Source: Piscicola geometra
Lineage: Eukaryota > Annelida > Clitellata > Hirudinida > Piscicolidae
Direction of reading: 5' to 3'
Assembly (NCBI GenBank): GCA_943735955.1
Contig: OX030967.1
Location: forward strand, 5,735,259-5,799,258
Length of the DNA: 64,000 nt
The notes under the pieces are model-generated. The model saw only the letters and a list, made by a program, of their open reading frames with translations. It was not told where the DNA came from and searched no databases. Below are positions 29,111-41,816 of the stretch, piece by piece; the stretch's first letter is position 1, and the number at the start of each line of letters is the position of its first letter. The translations under genes and the position numbers were made by a program.

Positions 29111-32100
29111 ACGGTGAAGACGAACGATGAAGACGATGAAGACGGTGAAGACGATGAAGACGGTGAAAACGGTGAAGACGGTGAAGACGGTGAAGACGAT
29201 GAAGACGATGAAGACGAACGATGAAGACGGTGAAGACGATGAAGACGGTGAAGACGATGAAGACGATGAAGACGATGAAGACGGTGAAGACGGTGAAGAC
29301 GATGAAGACGATGAAGACGGTGAAGACGGTGAAGACGACGAAGACGATGAAGACGATGAAGACGGTGAAGACGGTGAACACGGTGAAGACGATGAAGACG
29401 ATGAAGACGATGAAGACGGTGAAGACGGTGAAGACGGTGAAGACGATGAAGACGATGAAGACGATGAAGACGGTGAAGACGATGAAGACGATGAAAACGG
29501 TGAAGACGATGAAGACGGTGAAGACGATGAAGACGGTGAAGACGGTGAAGACGGTGAAGACGGTGAAGACGATGAAGACGATGAAGACGAACGATGAAGA
29601 CGGTGGAGACGATGAAGACGGTGAAGACGATGAAGACGATGAAGACGATGAAGACGATGAAGACGAACGATGAAGACGGTGAAGACGGTGAAGACGGTGA
29701 AGACGGTGAAGACGGTGAAGACGGTGAAGACGATGAAGACGGTGAAGACGATGAAGACGGTGAAGACGATGAAGACCGTGAAGATGATGAAGACGGTGAA
29801 GATGGTGAAGACGAACGATGAAGACGATGAAGACGGTGAAGACGATGAAGACGATGAAAACGGTGAAGACGATGAAGACGGTGAAGACGATGAAGACGAT
29901 GAAGACGATGAAGACGGTGAAGACGGTGAAGACGGTGAAGACGGTGAAGACGGTGAAGACGGTGAAGACGGTGAAGACGGTAAAGACGATGAAGACGGTG
30001 AAGACGATGAAGACGATGAAGACGATGAAGACGGTGAAGACGGTGAAGACGGTGAAGACGATGAAGACGATGAAGACGGTGAAGACGGTGAAGACGATGA
30101 AGACGATGAAGACGATGAAGACGGTGAAGACGATGAAGACGATGAAGACGATGAAGACGGTGAAGACGGTGAAGACGGTGAACACGGTGAAGACGATGAA
30201 GACGATGAAGACGATGAAGACGGTGAAGACGGTGAAGACGGTGAAGACGATGAAGACGATGAAGACGATGAAGACGGTGAAGACGATGAAGACGATGAAA
30301 ACGGTGAAGACGATGAAGACGGTGAAGACGATGAAGACGGTGAAGACGGTGAAGACGGTGAAGACGGTGAAGACGATGAAGACGATGAAGACGAACGATG
30401 AAGACGGTGAAGACGATGAAGACGGTGAAGACGATGAAGACGATGAAGACGATGAAGACGATGAAGACGAACGATGAAGACGGTGAAGACGGTGAAGACG
30501 GTGAAGACGGTGAAGACGATGAAGACGGTGAAGACGATGAAGACGGTGAAGACGATGAAGACAGTGAAGACGATGAAGACGGTGAAGATGGTGAAGACGA
30601 ACGATGAAGACGATGAAGACGGTGAAGACGATGAAGACGATGAAAACGGTGAAGACGATGAAGACGGTGAAGACGATGAAGACGATGAAGACAATGAAGA
30701 CGGTGAAGACGGTGAAGACGGTGAAGACGGTGAAGACGGTGAAGACGGTGAAGACGGTGAAGACGATGAAGACGGTGAAGACGATGAAGACGAACGATGA
30801 AGACGATGAATACGGTGAAGACGGTGAAGACGGTGAAGACGATGAAGACGGTGAAGACGGTGAAGACGATGAAGACGGTGAAGACGATGAAGACGGTGAA
30901 GACGGTGAAGACGGTGAAGACGATGAAGACGATGAAGACGATGAAGACGATGAAGACGGTGAAGACGGTGAAGACGATGAAGACGATGAAGACGGTGAAG
31001 ACGGTGAAGACGACGAAGACGATGAAGACGATGAAGACGGTGAAGACGGTGAACACGGTGAAGACGATGAAGACGATGAAGACGATGAAGACGGTGAAGA
31101 CGGTGAAGACGGTGAAGACGATGAAGACGATGAAGACGATGAAGACGGTGAAGACGATGAAGACGATGAAAACGGTGAAGACGATGAAGACGGTGAAGAC
31201 GATGAAGACGGTGAAGACGGTGAAGACGGTGAAGACGGTGAAGACGATGAAGACGATGAAGACGAACGATGAAGACGGTGAAGACGATGAAGACGGTGAA
31301 GACGATGAAGACGATGAAGACGATGAAGACGATGAAGACGAACGATGAAGACGGTGAAGACGGTGAAGACGGTGAAGACGGTGAAGACGGTGAAGACGAT
31401 GAAGACGGTGAAGACGATGAAGACGGTGAAGACGATGAAGACGGTGAAGACGATGAAGACGGTGAAGATGGTGAAGACGAACGATGAAGACGATGAAGAC
31501 GGTGAAGACGATGAAGACGATGAAAACGGTGAAGACGATGAAGACGGTGAAGACGATGAAGACGATGAAGACGATGAAGACGGTGAAGACGGTGAAGACG
31601 GTGAAGACGGTGAAGACGGTGAAGACGGTGAAGACGGTGAAGACGGTGAAGACGATGAAGACGGTGAAGACGATGAAGACGAACGATGAAGACGATGAAT
31701 ACGGTGAAGACGGTGAAGACGGTGAAGACGATGAAGACGATGAAGACGGTGAAGACGATGAAGACGGTGAAGACGATGAAGACGGTGAAGACGGTGAAGA
31801 CGGTGAAGACGATGAAGACGATGAAGACGATGAAGACGATGAAGACGGTGAAGACGGTGAAGACGGTGAAGACGATGAAGACGATGAAGACGGTGAAGAC
31901 GGTGAAGACGACGAAGACGATGAAGACGATGAAGACGGTGAAGACGATGAAGACGATGAAGACGGTGAAGACGATGAAGACGGTGAAGACGATGAAGACG
32001 ATGAAGACGATGAAGACGGTGAAGACGGTGAAGACGGTGAAGACGGTGAAGACGGTGAAGACGATGAAGACGATGAAGACGGTGAAGACGATGAAGACGG

Positions 32101-32701
32101 TGAAGACGGTGAAGACGAACGATGAAGACGATGAAGACGGTGAAGACGATGAAGACGGTGAAAACGGTGAAGACGGTGAAGACGGTGAAGACGATGAAGA
32201 CGGTGAAGACGGTGAAGACGACGAAGACGATGAAGACGATGAAGACGGTGAAGACGGTGAACACGGTGAAGACGATGAAGACGATGAAGACGATGAAGAC
32301 GGTGAAGACGGTGAAGACGGTGAAGACGATGAAGACGATGAAGACGATGAAGACGGTGAAGACGATGAAGACGATGAAAACGGTGAAGACGATGAAGACG
32401 GTGAAGACGATGAAGACGGTGAAGACGGTGAAGACGGTGAAGACGGTGAAGACGATGAAGACGATGAAGACGAACGATGAAGACGGTGGAGACGATGAAG
32501 ACGGTGAAGACGATGAAGACGATGAAGACGATGAAGACGATGAAGACGAACGATGAAGACGGTGAAGACGGTGAAGACGGTGAAGACGGTGAAGACGGTG
32601 AAGACGGTGAAGACGATGAAGACGGTGAAGACGATGAAGACGGTGAAGACGATGAAGACGGTGAAGACGATGAAGACGGTGAAGATGGTGAAGACGAACG
32701 A
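27394..32701 (+). repeat. About 3.0-kb duplication
   Basis: About 27394-29200 recurs at about 30398-32195. The offset starts at 3004 bp (27394/30398, 27600/30604), becomes 2995 (27802/30797, 28489/31484, 29127/32122) and then 2883 (29594/32477, 29818/32701), so whole units were gained or lost inside one duplication. Because 27394-29110 is also the second copy of the 2578-bp repeat, the segment is present three times from 24 to 32 kb. The mark cggtggagacgatg right after a 13-mer is shared at about 29602 and 32485. gaagaccgtgaagatgat near 29773 is private to one copy. Confidence 0.83.
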
Positions 32702-33309
32702 TGAAGACGATGAAGACGGTGAAGACGATGAAGACGATGAAAACGGTGAAGACGATGAAGACGGTGAAGACGATGAAGACGATGAAGACGATGAAGACGG
32801 TGAAGACGGTGAAGACGGTGAAGACGGTGAAGACGGTGAAGACGGTGAAGACGGTAAAGACGATGAAGACGGTGAAGACGATGAAGACGAACGATGAAGA
32901 CGATGAATACGGTGAAGACGGTGAAGACGGTGAAGACGATGAAGACGGTGAAGACGGTGAAGACGATGAAGACGGTGAAGACGATGAAGACGGTGAAGAC
33001 GGTGAAGACGGTGAAGACGATGAAGACGATGAAGACGATGAAGACGATGAAGACGGTGAAGACGGTGAAGACGATGAAGACGATGAAGACGGTGAAGACG
33101 GTGAAGACGACGAAGACGATGACGACGATGAAGACGGTGAAAACGATGAAGACGATGAAGACGGTGAAGACGATGAAGACGGTGAAGACGATGAAGACGA
33201 TGAAGACGATGAAGACGGTGAAGACGGTGAAGACGGTGAAGACGGTGAAGACGGTGAAGACGATGAAGACGATGAAGACGATGAAGACGGTGAAGACGGT
33301 GAAGACGAA

Positions 33310-36300
33310 CGATGAAGACGATGAAGACGGTGAAGACGATGAAGACGGTGAAAACGGTGAAGACGGTGAAGACGGTGAAGACGATGAAGACGATGAAGAC
33401 GAACGATGAAGACGGTGAAGACGATGAAGACGGTGAAGACGATGAAGACGATGAAGACGATGAAGACGATGAAGACGAACGATGAAGACGTGAAGACGGT
33501 GAAGACGGTGAAGACGGTGAAGACGATGAAGACGGTGAAGACGATGAAGATGGTTAAGACGATGAAGACGGTGAAGATGGTGAAGACGAACGATGAGGAC
33601 GATGAAGACGGTGAAGACGATGAAGACGATGAAAACGGTGAAGACGATGAAGACGGTGAAGACGATGAAGACGGTGAAGACGGTGAAGACGAACGATGAA
33701 GACGATGAAGACGGTGAAGACGATGAAGACGGTGAAGACGATGAAGACGGTGAAGACGGTGAAGACGGTGAAGACGGTGAAGACGGTGAAGACGGTGAAG
33801 ACGGTGAAGACGATGAAGACGGTGAAGACGATGAAGACGAACGATGAAGACGATGAAGACGGTGAAGACGGTGAAGACGGTGAAGACGATGAAGACGGTG
33901 AAGACGATGAAGACGGTGAAGACGATGAAGACGGTGAAGACGGTGAAGACGGTGAAGACGATGAAGACGATGAAGACGATGAAGACGATGAAGACGGTGA
34001 AGACGGTGAAGACGATGAAGACGATGAAGACGGTGAAGACGGTGAAGACGGTGAAGACGATGAAGACGATGAAGACGGTGAAGACGGTGAAGACGATGAA
34101 GACGATGAAGACGATGAAGACGGTGAAGACGATGAAGACGATGAAGACGATGAAGACGGTGAAGACGGTGAAGACGGTGAACACGGTGAAGACGATGAAG
34201 ACGATGAAGACGATGAAGACGGTGAAGACGGTGAAGACGGTGAAGACGATGAAGACGATGAAGACGATGAAGACGGTGAAGACGATGAAGACGATGAAAA
34301 CGGTGATAACGATGAAGACGGTGAAGACGATGAAGACGGTGAAGACGGTGAAGACGGTGAAGACGGTGAAGACGATGAAGACGATGAAGACGAACGATGA
34401 AGACGGTGAAGACGATGAAGACGGTGAAGACGATGAAGACGATGAAGACGATGAAGACGATGAAGACGAACGATGAAGACGGTGAAGACGGTGAAGACGG
34501 TGAAGACGGTGAAGACGATGAAGACGGTGAAGACGATGAAGACGGTGAAGACGATGAAGACAGTGAAGACGATGAAGACGGTGAAGATGGTGAAGACGAA
34601 CGATGAAGACGATGAAGACGGTGAAGACGATGAAGACGATGAAAACGGTGAAGACGATGAAGACGGTGAAGACGATGAAGACGATGAAGACGATGAAGAC
34701 GGTGAAGACGGTGAAGACGGTGAAGACGGTGAAGACGGTGAAGACGGTGAAGACGGTGAAGACGGTGAAGACGGTGAAGACGATGAAGACGGTGAAGACG
34801 ATGAAGACGAACGATGAAGACGATGAATACGGTGAAGACGGTGAAGACGGTGAAGACGATGAAGACGGTGAAGACGGTGAAGACGATGAAGACGGTGAAG
34901 ACGATGAAGACGGTGAAGACGGTGAAGACGGTGAAGACGATGAAGACGATGAAGACGATGAAGACGATGAAGACGGTGAAGACGGTGAAGACGATGAAGA
35001 CGATGAAGACGGTGAAGACGGTGAAGACGACGAAGACGATGAAGACGATGAAGACGGTGAAGACGGTGAACACGGTGAAGACGATGAAGACGATGAAGAC
35101 GATGAAGACGGTGAAGACGGTGAAGACGGTGAAGACGATGAAGACGATGAAAACGATGAAGACGGTGAAGACGATGAAGACGATGAAAACGGTGAAGACG
35201 ATGAAGACGGTGAAGACGATGAAGACGGTGAAGACGGTGAAGACGGTGAAGACGGTGAAGACGATGAAGACGATGAAGACGAACGATGAAGACGGTGAAG
35301 ACGATGAAGACGGTGAAGACGATGAAGACGATGAAGACGATGAAGACGATGAAGACGAACGATGAAAACGGTGAAGACGGTGAAGACGGTGAAGACGGTG
35401 AAGACGATGAAGACGGTGAAGACGATGAAGACGGTGAAGACGATGAAGACGGTGAAGACGATGAAGACGGTGAAGATGGTGAAGACGAACGATGAAGACG
35501 ATGAAGACGGTGAAGACGATGAAGACGATGAAAACGGTGAAGACGATGAAGACGGTGAAGACGATGAAGACGATGAAGACGATGAAGACGGTGAAGACGG
35601 TGAAGACGGTGAAGACGGTGAAGACGGTGAAGACGGTGAAGACGGTGAAGACGGTGAAGACGATGAAGACGGTGAAGACGATGAAGACGAACGATGAAGA
35701 CGATGAATACGGTGAAGACGGTGAAGACGATGAAGACGGTGAAGACGGTGAAGACGATGAAGACGGTGAAGACGATGAAGACGGTGAAGACGGTGAAGAC
35801 GGTGAAGACGATGAAGACGATGAAGACGATGAAGACGATGAAGACGGTGAAGACGGTGAAGACGATGAAGACGATGAAGACGGTGAAGACGGTGAAGACG
35901 ACGAAGACGATGAAGACGATGAAGACGGTGAAGACGATGAAGACGATGAAGACGGTGAAGACGATGAAGACGGTGAAGACGATGAAGACGATGAAGACGA
36001 TGAAGACGGTGAAGACGGTGAAGACGGTGAAGACGATGAAGACGATGAAGACGATGAAGACGGTGAAGACGGTGAAGACGGTGAAGACGGTGAAGACGGT
36101 GAAGACGATGAAGACGATGAAGACGATGAAGACGGTGAAGACGGTGAAGACGAACGATGAAGACGATGAAGACGGTGAAGACGATGAAGACGGTGAAAAC
36201 GGTGAAGACGGTGAAGACGGTGAAGACGATGAAGACGATGAAGACGAACGATGAAGACGGTGAAGACGATGAAGACGGTGAAGACGATGAAGACGATGAA

Positions 36301-38800
36301 GACGATGAAGACGATGAAGACGAACGATGAAGACGTGAAGACGGTGAAGACGGTGAAGACGGTGAAGACGATGAAGACGGTGAAGACGATGAAGATGGTT
36401 AAGACGATGAAGACGGTGAAGATGGTGAAGACGAACGATGAGGACGATGAAGACGGTGAAGACGATGAAGACGATGAAAACGGTGAAGACGATGAAGACG
36501 GTGAAGACGATGAAGACGGTGAAGACGGTGAAGACGAACGATGAAGACGATGAAGACGGTGAAGACGATGAAGACGGTGAAGACGATGAAGACGGTGAAG
36601 ACGGTGAAGACGGTGAAGACGGTGAAGACGGTGAAGACGGTGAAGACGGTGAAGACGATGAAGACGGTGAAGACGATGAAGACGAACGATGAAGACGATG
36701 AAGACGGTGAAGACGGTGAAGACGGTGAAGACGATGAAGACGGTGAAGACGATGAAGACGGTGAAGACGATGAAGACGGTGAAGACGGTGAAGACGGTGA
36801 AGACGATGAAGACGATGAAGACGATGAAGACGATGAAGACGGTGAAGACGGTGAAGACGATGAAGACGATGAAGACGGTGAAGACGGTGAAGACGGTGAA
36901 GACGATGAAGACGATGAAGACGGTGAAGACGGTGAAGACGATGAAGACGATGAAGACGATGAAGACGGTGAAGACGATGAAGACGATGAAGACGATGAAG
37001 ACGGTGAAGACGGTGAAGACGGTGAACACGGTGAAGACGATGAAGACGATGAAGACGATGAAGACGGTGAAGACGGTGAAGACGGTGAAGACGATGAAGA
37101 CGATGAAGACGATGAAGACGGTGAAGACGATGAAGACGATGAAAACGGTGATAACGATGAAGACGGTGAAGACGATGAAGACGGTGAAGACGGTGAAGAC
37201 GGTGAAGACGGTTAAGACGATGAAGACGATGAAGACGAACGATGAAGACGGTGAAGACGATGAAGACGGTGAAGACGATGAAGACGATGAAGACGATGAA
37301 GACGATGAAGACGAACGATGAAGACGGTGAAGACGGTGAAGACGGTGAAGACGGTGAAGACGGTGAAGACGATGAAGACGGTGAAGACGATGAAGACGGT
37401 GAAGACGATGAAGACAGTGAAGACGATGAAGACGGTGAAGATGGTGAAGACGAACGATGAAGACGATGAAGACGGTGAAGACGATGAAGACGATGAAAAC
37501 GGTGAAGACGATGAAGACGGTGAAGACGATGAAGACGATGAAGACGATGAAGACGGTGAAGACGGTGAAGACGGTGAAGACGGTGAAGACGGTGAAGACG
37601 GTGAAGACGGTGAAGACGGTGAAGACGATGAAGACGGTGAAGACGATGAAGACGAACGATGAAGACGATGAATACGGTGAAGACGGTGAAGACGGTGAAG
37701 ACGATGAAGACGGTGAAGACGGTGAAGACGATGAAGACGGTGAAGACGATGAAGACGGTGAAGACGGTGAAGACGGTGAAGACGATGAAGACGATGAAGA
37801 CGATGAAGACGATGAAGACGGTGAAGACGGTGAAGACGATGAAGACGATGAAGACGGTGAAGACGGTGAAGACGACGAAGACGATGAAGACGATGAAGAC
37901 GGTGAAGACGGTGAACACGGTGAAGACGATGAAGACGATGAAGACGATGAAGACGGTGAAGACGGTGAAGACGGTGAAGACGATGAAGACGATGAAAACG
38001 ATGAAGACGGTGAAGACGATGAAGACGATGAAAACGGTGAAGACGATGAAGACGGTGAAGACGATGAAGACGGTGAAGACGGTGAAGACGGTGAAGACGG
38101 TGAAGACGATGAAGACGATGAAGACGAACGATGAAGACGGTGAAGACGATGAAGACGGTGAAGACGATGAAGACGATGAAGACGATGAAGACGATGAAGA
38201 CGAACGATGAAAACGGTGAAGACGGTGAAGACGGTGAAGACGGTGAAGACGATGAAGACGGTGAAGACGATGAAGACGGTGAAGACGATGAAGACGGTGA
38301 AGACGATGAAGACGGTGAAGATGGTGAAGACGAACGATGAAGACGATGAAGACGGTGAAGACGATGAAGACGATGAAAACGGTGAAGACGATGAAGACGG
38401 TGAAGACGATGAAGACGATGAAGACGATGAAGACGGTGAAGACGGTGAAGACGGTGAAGACGGTGAAGACGGTGAAGACGGTGAAGACGGTGAAGACGGT
38501 GAAGACGATGAAGACGGTGAAGACGATGAAGACGAACGATGAAGACGATGAATACGGTGAAGACGGTGAAGACGGTGAAGACGATGAAGACGGTGAAGAC
38601 GGTGAAGACGATGAAGACGGTGAAGACGATGAAGACGGTGAAGACGGTGAAGACGGTGAAGACGATGAAGACGATGAAGACGATGAAGACGATGAAGACG
38701 GTGAAGACGGTGAAGACGATGAAGACGATGAAGACGGTGAAGACGGTGAAGACGACGAAGACGATGAAGACGATGAAGACGGTGAAGACGATGAAGACGA
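33310..38800 (+). repeat. 2845-bp duplication
   Basis: About 33310-35955 recurs at about 36155-38800. Block starts 33406, 33593, 33696, 33844, 34397, 34473, 34814, 35286, 35492 and 35694 match positions 2845 bp further on; one pair (34603/37457) is shifted by a unit. Shared rare marks include an 8-bp unit (33484-33491 and 36329-36336), gaagatggttaagac (about 33546 and 36391), cgaacgatgaggac, ggtgataacgatg (about 34303 and 37148) and gatgaaaacgatgaagac (about 35150 and 37995). A partial third copy starts near 39060, with its own 8-bp unit at 39129-39136. The second copy has ggttaagac at about 37210, absent from the first. Confidence 0.86.
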
Positions 38801-39599
38801 TGAAGACGGTGAAGACGATGAAGACGGTGAAGACGATGAAGACGATGAAGACGATGAAGACGGTGAAGACGGTGAAGACGGTGAAGACGGTGAAGACGGT
38901 GAAGACGATGAAGACGATGAAGACGGTGAAGACGATGAAGACGGTGAAGACGGTGAAGACGAACGATGAAGACGATGAAGACGGTGAAGACGATGAAGAC
39001 GGTGAAAACGGTGAAGACGGTAAAGACGGTGAAGACGATGAAGACGATGAAGACGAACGATGAAGACGGTGAAGACGATGAAGACGGTGAAGACGATGAA
39101 GACGATGAAGACGATGAAGACGAACGATGAAGACGTGAAGACGGTGAAGACGGTGAAGACGATGAAGACGGTGAAGACGATGAAGACGGTGAAGACGATG
39201 AAGACGGTGAAGATGGTGAAGACGAACGATGAGGACGATGAAGACGGTGAAGACGATGAAGACGATGAAAACGGTGAAGACGATGAAGACGGTGAAGACG
39301 ATGAAGACGGTGAAGACGGTGAAGACGAACGATGAAGACGATGAAGACGGTGAAGACGATGAAGACGGTGAAGACGATGAAGACGGTGAAGACGATGAAG
39401 ATGGTGAAGACGGTGAAGACGATGAAGACGATGAAGACGAACGATGAAGACGGTGAAGACGATGAAGACGGTGAAGACGATGAAGACGATGAAGACGATG
39501 AAGACGATGAAGACGAACGATGAAGACGGTGAAGACGGTGAAGACGGTGAAGACGGTGAAGACGGTGAAGACGATGAAGACAGTGAAGACGATGAAGAC

Positions 39600-41460
39600 G
39601 CTGAAGACGATGAAGACGGTGAAGATGGTGAAGACGAACGATGAAGACGATGAAGACGGTGAAGACGATGAAGACGATGAAAACGGTGAAGACGATGAAG
39701 ACGGTGAAGACGGTGAAGACATTGAAGACGGTGAAGACGGTGAAGACGGTGAAGACGGTGAAGACGATGAAGACGGTGAAGACGATGAAGACGAACGATG
39801 AAGACGATGAATACGGTGAAGACGGTGAAGACGATGAAGACGGTGAAGACGATGAAGACGATGAAGACGATGAAGACGGTGAAGACGGTGAAGACGGTGA
39901 ACACGATGAAGACGATGAAGACGGTGAAGACGGTGAAGACGAACGATGAAGACGATGAAGACGGTGAAGACGATGAAGACGATGAAAACGGTGAAGACGA
40001 TGAAGACGGTGAAGACGATGAAGACGGTGAAGACGGTGAAGACGGTAAAGACGGTGAAGACGATGAAGACGATGAAGACGAACGATGAAGACGGTGAAGA
40101 CGATGAAGACGGTGAAGACGATGAAGACGGTGAAGACGATGAAGACGATGAAGACGATGAAGACGATGAAGACGAACGATGAAGACGGTGAAGACGGTGA
40201 AGACGGTAAAGACGGTGAAGACGGTGAAGACGATGAAGATGGTGAAGACGATGAAGACGGTGAAGACGATGAAGACGGTGAAGACGATGAAGACGGTGAA
40301 GATGGTGAAGACGAACGATGAAGACGATGAAGACGGTGAAGACGATGAAGACGATGAAAACGGTGAAGACGATGAAGACGGTGAAGACGATGAAGACGAT
40401 GAAGACGATGAAGACGGTGAAGACGGTGAAGACGGTGAAGACGGTGAAGACGATGAAGACGGTGAAGACGATGAAGACGAACGATGAAGACGATGACTAC
40501 GGTGAAGACGGTGAAGACGGTGAAGACGATGAAGACAGTGAAGACGATGAAGACGCTGAAGACGATGAAGACGGTGAAGATGGTGAAGACGAACGATGAA
40601 GACGATGAAGACGGTGAAGACGATGAAGACGATGAAAACGGTGAAGACGATGAAGACGGTGAAGACGGTGAAGACAGTGAAGACGGTGAAGACGGTGAAG
40701 ACGGTGAAGACGGTGAAGACGATGAAGACGGTGAAGACGATGAAGACGAACGATGAAGACGATGAATACGGTGAAGACGGTGAAGACGATGAAGACGGTG
40801 AAGACGATGAAGACGATGAAGACGATGAAGACGGTGAAGACGGTGAAGACGGTGAACACGATGAAGACGATGAAGACGGTGAAGACGGTGAAGACGAACG
40901 ATGAAGACGATGAAGACGGTGAAGACGATGAAGACGATGAAAACGGTGAAGACGATGAAGACGGTGAAGACGATGAAGACGGTGAAGACGGTGAAGACGG
41001 TAAAGACGGTGAAGACGATGAAGACGATGAAGACGAACGATGAAGACGGTGAAGACGATGAAGACGGTGAAGACGATGAAGACGGTGAAGACGATGAAGA
41101 CGATGAAGACGATGAAGACGATGAAGACGAACGATGAAGACGGTGAAGACGGTGAAGACGGTGAAGACGGTGAAGACGGTGAAGACGGTGAAGACGATGA
41201 AGATGGTGAAGACGATGAAGACGGTGAAGACGATGAAGACGGTGAAGACGATGAAGACGGTGAAGATGGTGAAGACGAACGATGAAGACGATGAAGACGG
41301 TGAAGACGATGAAGACGATGAAAACGGTGAAGACGATGAAGACGGTGAAGACGATGAAGACGATGAAGACGATGAAGACGGTGAAGACGGTGAAGACGGT
41401 GAAGACGGTGAAGACGATGAAGACGGTGAAGACGATGAAGACGAACGATGAAGACGATGA
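39600..41460 (+). repeat. 955-bp tandem pair
   Basis: Block starts 39641, 39798, 39946, 40085 and 40179 recur 955 bp later at 40596, 40753, 40901, 41040 and 41134; the following pairs (40318/41282 and 40484/41448) are 964 bp apart, one unit more. 955 equals 103 units plus seven 13-mer insertions of 4 bp. Shared marks are gaacacgat (about 39899 and 40854), ggtaaagacgg and the gatgactacgg that follows a 13-mer (about 40493 and 41457). gacattgaag near 39718 occurs in the first copy; the second has gacagtgaag there. Confidence 0.85.
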
Positions 41461-41816
41461 CTACGGTGAAGACGGTGAAGACGGTGAAGACGATGAAGAC
41501 GGTGAAGACGATGAAGACGGTGAAGACGATGAAAGCGGTGAAGACGGTGAAGACGGTGAAGACGATGAAGACGATGAAGACGATGAAGACGATGAAGACG
41601 GTGAAGACGGTGAAGACGATGAAGACGATGAAGACGGTGAAGACGGTGAAGACGATGAAGACGATGAAGACGATGAAGACGGTGAAGACGATGAAGACGA
41701 TGAAGACGGTGAAGACGATGAAGACGGTGAAGACGATGAAGACGATGAAGACGATGCAGACGGTGAAGACGGTGAAGACGGTGAAGACGGTGAAGACGAT
41801 GAAGACGATGAAGACG

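Larger units (their letters stand above)
926..30694 (-). other. Spurious giant open frame, not a gene
   Basis: Read on the - strand, none of the three frames of either 9-mer, nor of the 13-mer, contains a stop codon. Frames therefore stay open until a rare substitution makes one, such as ggttaagac (TAA on the - strand), gactacgg (TAG) or gatcaagac (TGA). This frame runs about 9,900 codons. Its translation cycles at each 13-mer between Ser-Ser-Ser/Pro, Ile/Thr-Val-Phe and Arg-Leu-His. Similar ones run from 37029 to 13861 and from 56772 to 41461. Only a handful of codons are used, no domain is present, and the chemistry changes abruptly at every 13-mer. The whole is fully explained by base composition, so I do not call it a CDS. 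Confidence 0.95.

Noticed and set aside
926..30694. A giant minus-strand protein gene of about 9,900 codons
   Set aside because: The minus strand of either unit has no stop codon in any frame, so length carries no information; codon use is limited to the unit, and the reading changes repeat type at every 13-mer.
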